A DNA stretch of 64,000 bases, taken from assembly GCF_001656035.1 (NCBI RefSeq), contig NZ_CP010029.1, positions 2,801,602 to 2,865,601 of the forward strand. The letters run 5' to 3'. The notes under the pieces are model-generated. The model had not been told where the DNA came from. It was given only the letters and a program-made list of their open reading frames with translations, and ran no database searches. Shown here piece by piece: positions 60,240 to 64,000 of this stretch (position 1 is the first letter of the stretch; the number at the start of each line of letters is the position of its first letter). This DNA is from Yersinia entomophaga. Its GTDB lineage: Bacteria > Pseudomonadota > Gammaproteobacteria > Enterobacterales > Enterobacteriaceae. The position numbers were made by a program, and so were the translations under genes.

Positions 60240-60587
60240 ATGAAGAAACAGTGGTTTTCAGCCAGGGAATTAACAGGCATCGCAGGATTACCCTCCTCGC
60301 CACAAGGAATCAACCAGATGGCCAGACGCGAAGGCTGGGAACTACGCCGCCGACGTGGAGTTCAAGGTAAAGCTATTGAATATCATGTTGATAGCTTGCC
60401 TGGGCAAGTGCTGGATATGATAAGGATGAGGGAGGAACCTGCGGAATATATCGTTGCCAGACAGGACCCTTTGCAGGTTTGGATTGAAGCTTATTACCAG
60501 TTGACGGAGGAAGAACGCGATCAAATTATTGCGTTTATTTTCCGTGAGGGCGTCGCAACATTAATGGCGCGTTTGGTTAATCGTTAG
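60240..60587 (+). CDS. Mu-type winged-helix DNA-binding protein, copy 2
   Basis: A 115-residue tandem paralogue of the preceding gene, with the same KKQWFSARELTGIAGLPSSP start and the same GVQGKAIEYHVDSLP core. ATG 60240 is chosen because it gives the same length and N-terminus as copy 1; an upstream ATG would add 13 residues. The 79-bp gap to copy 1 holds a GGGCATC/GATGCCC repeat but no clear promoter. Convergent with ispB. Function unknown. Confidence 0.8.
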   Translation: MKKQWFSARELTGIAGLPSSPQGINQMARREGWELRRRRGVQGKAIEYHVDSLPGQVLDMIRMREEPAEYIVARQDPLQVWIEAYYQLTEEERDQIIAFIFREGVATLMARLVNR

Positions 60588-60599
60588 CGATAAATCAGG

Positions 60600-60640
60600 A
60601 AAACAACCCAGTCGTTATTTAACTTCCGGGTTGTTTCTTT
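60600..60640. terminator. Bidirectional terminator between HTH copy 2 and ispB
   Basis: AAACAACCC (60601-60609) pairs perfectly with GGGTTGTTT (60628-60636); the 18-base centre can pair AGT with ACT. T-rich flanks on both strands. Confidence 0.75.
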
Positions 60641-60647
60641 AAGTTTC

Positions 60648-61619
60648 TCAAAAATCTCGCTGTACGGCTATATGCGCTAAACCTTCCAGCGCTAATCGAT
60701 GCGGAGTTTCTGGCAATATCTGCAATGCGGCAATTGCCTTGTCAGCCTCTTCTTCCGCACGCTGACGCGTATAATCCAGAGAGCCACATTGGCGCATGGT
60801 TTCCAGAACGGGTTCCAGCAAATGGCGACCATTTCCTTCTTCAATCGCTTTGCGGATCAGGGCAGACTGCTCGGGATTCCCGTTATTCATGGCATGCAGC
60901 AGCGGCAAAGTCGGTTTACCTTCATTTAGGTCGTCACCGGTATTTTTACCGAGAGTGGAGCCATCGGAGCTGTAATCTAACAAATCGTCGATAAGCTGGA
61001 ATGCAGTGCCAAGATAGCGGCCATAATCCTGCAGGGCAATTTCCTGCTCTGGGGTTGCGTCGGCAAGAATGGCGGAAGATTGAGAGGCTGCTTCAAACAG
61101 GCGGGCCGTTTTACTGTAAATCACCCGCATATAGCTTTCTTCGGTAATATCTGGGTTATTACAATTCATTAATTGCAGAACTTCACCCTCAGCAATCACG
61201 TTGGTGGCCTCTGACATCAATTGCAGCACGCGTAGAGAACCCAGACTGGTCATCATCTGGAAAGAGCGGGTGTAAATGAAATCACCAACCAGCACGCTGG
61301 CGGCGTTACCAAAGGCGGCATTAGCCGTCGCTTTACCGCGACGCATATCGGATTCATCAACAACGTCATCGTGTAATAATGTTGCAGTATGAATAAATTC
61401 AATTAATGCGGCGATAGTGACATGTTTATCGCCCTGATAACCCAGCGCTCGGGCAACCAGCACCGCAATCATGGGGCGAATACGTTTCCCGCCACCGCTG
61501 ATAATGTAGTAACCCAATTGATTGATGAGCGTTACATCGGAGTTCAACTGGTCGAGAATTGTTGCGTTCACGGCCGCCATATCCTGCGCGGTTAACTCGA
61601 TAATCTTTTCTAGGTTCAT
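60648..61619 (-). CDS. ispB: Octaprenyl diphosphate synthase
   Basis: Trans-prenyltransferase that makes the C40 side chain of ubiquinone and menaquinone. The two Asp-rich motifs are present: LLHDDVVDESDMRRG (about 81-95) and LIDDLLDYSSDG (about 208-219), with GGGKRIRP near 43. 323 residues, as in E. coli. Divergent from rplU, the usual arrangement. Confidence 0.96.
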   Translation of the reverse strand: MNLEKIIELTAQDMAAVNATILDQLNSDVTLINQLGYYIISGGGKRIRPMIAVLVARALGYQGDKHVTIAALIEFIHTATLLHDDVVDESDMRRGKATANAAFGNAASVLVGDFIYTRSFQMMTSLGSLRVLQLMSEATNVIAEGEVLQLMNCNNPDITEESYMRVIYSKTARLFEAASQSSAILADATPEQEIALQDYGRYLGTAFQLIDDLLDYSSDGSTLGKNTGDDLNEGKPTLPLLHAMNNGNPEQSALIRKAIEEGNGRHLLEPVLETMRQCGSLDYTRQRAEEEADKAIAALQILPETPHRLALEGLAHIAVQRDF

Positions 61620-61776
61620 TGTTTTATTCAGCTGTTTTTCTCTTTAACTACGATGACATCGCCGCTAACATTATTACATGACGTTCCCTGAGACCATGAT
61701 TGTACTTGAAAAACGCGTTAAATAAATGACATGTAAGAAACTGCGCTTTTTTTCTTCGTTTGCAGCTATTCTGCGC

Positions 61777-61805
61777 TTGTCATCCGATCCGTTTTTGCGT
61801 AGAAT
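61777..61805 (+). promoter_or_regulatory. Promoter of rplU-rpmA
   Basis: TTGTCA (61777-61782) and TAGAAT (61800-61805) are spaced by exactly 17 bases, followed by TCGCGCCC, a G+C-rich discriminator typical of stringent promoters. The leader is about 70 bases. Confidence 0.8.
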
Positions 61806-61878
61806 TCGCGCCCTAATATGAATATTTATAGTGCGCTCTGGACTACTTAAGTAGGGTGCACGGAAAGCGGAGTTTTAT

Positions 61879-62190
61879 ATGTACGCGGTTTTCCAAAGTG
61901 GTGGTAAACAACACCGAGTAAGCGAAGGTCAAACCGTTCGCTTGGAAAAGCTGGACATCGCAACTGGTGAAACAATTGAGTTTGACCAAGTTCTGATGAT
62001 CGCTAACGGTGAAGAAATCAATATCGGCGCTCCTTTAGTCAATGGCGGTCTGGTCAAAGCTGAAGTAGTTGCTCACGGTCGTGGCGACAAAATTAAGATT
62101 GTTAAATTCCGTCGTCGTAAGCACTACCGTAAGCAGCAAGGTCACCGTCAGTGGTTCACTGATGTTAAAATCACCGGTATCAGCGCTTAA
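61879..62190 (+). CDS. rplU: 50S ribosomal protein L21
   Basis: Binds 23S rRNA with L20. 103 residues; [18 protein letters not shown] and [15 protein letters not shown] are typical. Followed by rpmA after 19 bp. Confidence 0.98.
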   Translation: MYAVFQSGGKQHRVSEGQTVRLEKLDIATGETIEFDQVLMIANGEEINIGAPLVNGGLVKAEVVAHGRGDKIKIVKFRRRKHYRKQQGHRQWFTDVKITGISA

Positions 62191-62197
62191 GTTTTAG

Positions 62198-62467
<270 letters not shown>

Positions 62468-62493
62468 GTTTTTCGCGTCCTGCTAATAGATGT

Positions 62494-62523
62494 AAGCCCT
62501 GCAATTTTGTTGCGGGGCTTTTT
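62494..62523 (+). terminator. Intrinsic terminator after rpmA
   Basis: AAGCCCTGCAA pairs with TTGCGGGGCTT (one G-T pair) around TTTTG and runs into TTTTT. Confidence 0.9.
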
Positions 62524-62556
62524 ACATTTCTGGGTTGACCTTACCTGAGTGAAGTC

Positions 62557-63528
62557 ATGAATACGAAACAGCAGGCCGGTTTAGGCATTCTTCTTGCGTT
62601 AACGACTGCCGTATTCTGGGGTATTCTGCCGATAGCAATGAAGCAAGTACTTGAAGTGATGGACCCTTTTACCATCGTCTGGTACCGCTTTACGCTTGCG
62701 TCTTTGGGCCTGGGATTGATTTTGGCCTCCAGACGGCAATTGCCTTCTCTCACGTTATTTCGTCAACCTCGGTGGTTGTTGTTATTGGTTATTGCCACCT
62801 GCGGTTTGCTGGGGAACTTTCTCTTTTTCAGCTCATCGCTACAGTATCTTAGCCCGACGGCGTCTCAGGTTATCGGACAGTTGTCACCGGTTGGGATGAT
62901 GATCGCCAGTGTGCTGATTTTAAAAGAGCGCATGCGAATTACGCAGGTTATCGGCGCAGCGATGCTGATTTGCGGTTTGATGCTCTTTTTTAACACCAGC
63001 CTGCTGGAAATCTTTACCAGACTGACGGATTACACCCTCGGCGTGGCATTAGGCGTGTGCGCCGCTATGGTTTGGGTGAGCTACGGTGTCGCTCAGAAGG
63101 TGCTATTAAGACGCATGGCATCGCAACAGATCCTCGTCTTGTTGTACACTTTATGTGCACTGGTTCTGTTTCCGCTGGCCAAACCCGGCGTTATTTTTCA
63201 GTTAAGTGGATGGCAACTGGCGTGTCTGCTGTTCTGCGGGGTTAACACCCTGGTTGGATACGGAGCTTTGGCTGAGGCCATGGCGCGTTGGCAGGCGGCG
63301 CAGGTAAGCGCTTTAGTGACGCTGACTCCGTTGTTTACACTGATTTTTTCAAATTTATTAGCGCTGGCGTGGCCAGATATGTTTGCCGCACCTCCCCTCA
63401 ATGCCGTGGGCTACGTAGGGGCGTTTGTGGTGGTGGCAGGTGCAATGTTTTCCGCAATTGGTCATCGATGGTGGCCACGGCGGACAGAAACAACCCTGGT
63501 TGCTCCGTTGAAGCAGCCCGGTGAATGA
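62557..63528 (+). CDS. yhbE: DMT-superfamily transporter YhbE
   Basis: A 323-residue inner-membrane protein with ten hydrophobic segments in two EamA repeats, the Drug/Metabolite Transporter fold. FWGILPIAMKQVLEVMDPFTIVWYRF in repeat one and LGVCAAMVWVSYGVAQKVLLRR in repeat two (in parts) match E. coli YhbE, which lies between rpmA and obgE, as here. Substrate unknown. Confidence 0.92.
   Translation: MNTKQQAGLGILLALTTAVFWGILPIAMKQVLEVMDPFTIVWYRFTLASLGLGLILASRRQLPSLTLFRQPRWLLLLVIATCGLLGNFLFFSSSLQYLSPTASQVIGQLSPVGMMIASVLILKERMRITQVIGAAMLICGLMLFFNTSLLEIFTRLTDYTLGVALGVCAAMVWVSYGVAQKVLLRRMASQQILVLLYTLCALVLFPLAKPGVIFQLSGWQLACLLFCGVNTLVGYGALAEAMARWQAAQVSALVTLTPLFTLIFSNLLALAWPDMFAAPPLNAVGYVGAFVVVAGAMFSAIGHRWWPRRTETTLVAPLKQPGE

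Positions 63529-64000
<472 letters not shown>

Noticed and set aside
59358-60587. A prophage remnant with integrase or attachment sites
   Set aside because: Only three small regulator genes are present. No integrase, no structural genes and no flanking direct repeat were found, and sfsB beside ispB is the ancestral position.

Overview
The window is a chromosomal segment of a member of the Enterobacterales. The best fit is the Yersiniaceae (Yersinia or a close relative). Nearly every protein has a clear Escherichia coli orthologue, but base composition is moderate and the gene order joins two blocks that are far apart in E. coli. Block one is the mscM-psd-rsgA-orn-tRNA-Gly-queG to fbp-mpl region. 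Block two is argR-mdh and sfsB-ispB-rplU-rpmA-yhbE-obgE. The genus call is inference from gene order recalled from memory, not from a search.

Layout. 1-5.5 kb: mscM, psd and rsgA on the minus strand. 5.6-7.1 kb: orn, three identical tRNA-Gly(GCC) genes behind one strong promoter, then a gene-free stretch with three perfect DnaA boxes at the position of the E. coli datA locus. 7.1-19.3 kb: queG diverges from the nnr-tsaE-amiB-mutL-miaA-hfq-hflX-hflK-hflC superoperon, followed by yjeT. 19.4-24.9 kb: purA and nsrR-rnr-rlmB. 24.9-30.3 kb: an accessory chaperone-usher fimbrial operon of the Yhc/GltF (DUF1120) kind, inserted between rlmB and aidB. 30.4-38.3 kb: aidB, bsmA, yjfP, a DUF1471 gene, the rpsF-priB-rpsR-rplI ribosomal operon, ytfB, fklB and ytfE. 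38.4-51.5 kb: cpdB, cysQ, ytfJ, ytfK, ytfL, msrA, tamA-tamB-ytfP and ppa. 51.8-56 kb: a chemoreceptor with a flagellar-type promoter, fbp and mpl. 56-59.3 kb: two tandem DUF1471 genes, a gene-free purine-rich stretch, argR and mdh. 59.3-64 kb: sfsB (Ner-like) divergent from two duplicated MuA-N-terminus-like DNA-binding proteins, then ispB, rplU-rpmA, yhbE and the 5' part of obgE.

How the parts work together. Most of the window is housekeeping: translation and RNA (hfq, orn, rnr, rlmB, rsgA, queG, tsaE, miaA, ribosomal proteins), envelope (psd, amiB, mpl, tamAB, mscM, HflKC) and metabolism (purA, fbp, mdh, ppa, ispB, cysQ, cpdB). Several regulatory links can be read directly. NsrR is encoded at 21 kb and a near-ideal NsrR operator lies upstream of ytfE at 38.3 kb. 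ArgR sits behind a promoter covered by a perfect ARG box. The rpsF leader can form an S6:S18-type autoregulatory hairpin. The chemoreceptor has a sigma-28-like promoter.

The most unusual regions are these: the Mu-like regulatory trio at 59.4-60.6 kb; the fimbrial chaperone that lacks both canonical subunit-anchoring residues; the putative datA; and the GGA-rich gene-free stretch near 57.2 kb. Coordinates and motifs were read by eye; no database search or folding program was run.
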